Source of the DNA: Bacteroidales bacterium UBA3389
GTDB taxonomy: Bacteria > Bacteroidota > Bacteroidia > Bacteroidales > P3
Reading direction: 5' to 3'
Assembly: GCA_002358835.1 (NCBI GenBank)
Contig: DEPP01000130.1
Span: forward strand, 710 to 19,140
Length of the DNA stretch: 18,431 bases
Shown here: piece by piece, positions 17,819-18,431 of the stretch
Position numbering within the stretch: the first letter of the stretch is position 1
Layout: each line of letters opens with the position of its first letter
Translations under genes and position numbers: made by a program
Notes under the pieces: generated by a model
What the model was told of the DNA's origin: nothing
What the model saw: the letters and a program-made list of their open reading frames with translations, nothing else
Databases searched by the model: none

Positions 17819-18331
17819 ATGAAAAGAACATTTCAAGTATTGGTATTGGTAGCATTGTGTGTACTTACAGGAAGTTTATACGCACAGAAATCAGTAAAAT
17901 TAGGACATTTCAATTCAAGCGAATTGATGAAGAGAATGCCTGAAGCAGACTCTATTCAAACAGTATTGAAAAACTATGCAACAGAATTAGATACTGAGTT
18001 GAAATCTATGCAAGATGAGTACACAAGATTACTTCAAGAGTATGAAGCAAAGAAGGATCAATTGACAGACCTTTTGAAGAAGAATAAAGAAAATGAGATA
18101 AGAGGCGTTATGGAGAGAATGGAAATTTTCCAACAACAAGCATCTTTGGACATACAAAACAAACAAACCGAGCTTATGAACGGTCTGTTTGAGAAAATAA
18201 AGAAAGTGGTTGCAGAAGTTGCACAAGAAAACAAGTATTCTTACATTTTTGAAAGCAATGGAATATTGTGGTATTCTGAAGATAGTGAAGATATAACTCC
18301 ATTGTTGGTTAAAAAAATGGGATTGAAATAG
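17819..18331 (+). CDS. OmpH/Skp family periplasmic chaperone (second copy)
   Basis: 170 residues. The signal peptide MKRTFQVLVLVALCVLTGSL ends YAQ. The mature protein has KLGHFNSSELMKRMPEADSI, a long coiled-coil arm (about 45-130, with EYTRLLQEYEAKKDQL and ERMEIFQQQASLD), and a C-terminal strand part YSYIFESNGILWYSED. It is a diverged paralogue of the preceding gene, 58 bases away; the two may form separate or mixed trimers. Tandem ompH genes after bamA are common in Bacteroidota. Confidence 0.92.
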   Translation: MKRTFQVLVLVALCVLTGSLYAQKSVKLGHFNSSELMKRMPEADSIQTVLKNYATELDTELKSMQDEYTRLLQEYEAKKDQLTDLLKKNKENEIRGVMERMEIFQQQASLDIQNKQTELMNGLFEKIKKVVAEVAQENKYSYIFESNGILWYSEDSEDITPLLVKKMGLK

Positions 18332-18382
18332 AGCTAGTTAAGAGTTTCGTTTGCAAATATAGACAAAAAAGTTGATTGAAAT

Positions 18383-18413
18383 TTTGTCAGAATCAAAAGA
18401 AGTACTATCTTTG
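18383..18413 (+). promoter_or_regulatory. Promoter for a gene beyond the right edge
   Basis: TTTG (18383-18386), a 19-base spacer and TATCTTTG (18406-18413) match the consensus exactly. The window ends 18 bases later, so the gene is not seen. No terminator hairpin is evident between the second ompH stop and this promoter. Confidence 0.75.
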
Positions 18414-18431
18414 CAAACGCAAATTCCAGGC

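Overview
The window reads as a chromosomal segment of a low-GC Bacteroidota bacterium, most likely of the order Bacteroidales. The reasons are the promoter type (TTTG, about 19-20 bases, then TAnnTTTG, found repeatedly just upstream of genes), the lack of clear Shine-Dalgarno sequences, signal peptides ending in A-Q, the order uppS-bamA-ompH-ompH, and a giant secreted protein built from alternating fibronectin III and cleaved-adhesin-like modules. I cannot place it to genus.

Region 1 (1-7666, minus strand) is one very large surface or secreted adhesin gene. It starts at 7666 with a signal peptide and runs off the left edge. Its reading frame is interrupted once: a single base appears to be missing in a short T run (AAA on the plus strand at 4623-4625). 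The frame from 7666 therefore stops at 4586, while the same modular protein continues open, without a stop, in the next frame from 4625 to base 1. Corrected, the protein is at least about 2,555 residues within the window. Its far end carries near-identical Fn3-like repeats of 96 codons.

Region 2 (7667-9199) holds a divergent intergenic region, a 252-residue outer-membrane beta-barrel protein, and a 563-base gene-free stretch. That stretch contains a degenerate array with a 21-base period, several units of which are small palindromes.

Region 3 (9200-11369, plus) holds a family 2 glycosyltransferase, probably translated from a nearly leaderless mRNA, followed 16 bases later by tyrosyl-tRNA synthetase. 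A strong hairpin at 11401-11441 probably terminates transcription from both sides.

Region 4 (11462-13625, minus) is a two-gene operon: an outer-membrane porin-like protein and a polytopic inner-membrane protein with two nucleoside-recognition (Gate) domains. It diverges from region 5 through back-to-back Bacteroidota-type promoters.

Region 5 (13718-18431, plus) is the envelope-biogenesis cluster: undecaprenyl diphosphate synthase (lipid carrier for cell wall and surface glycans), BamA (outer-membrane protein insertion) and two Skp/OmpH-type periplasmic chaperones. The second chaperone gene has its own -7 element. A further complete promoter at 18383-18413 points to a gene beyond the right edge.

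I saw no tRNA, rRNA, CRISPR array, insertion sequence or phage gene. The best candidates for something undescribed are the giant modular adhesin with its frame break, the 21-base intergenic array, and the porin-Gate operon.
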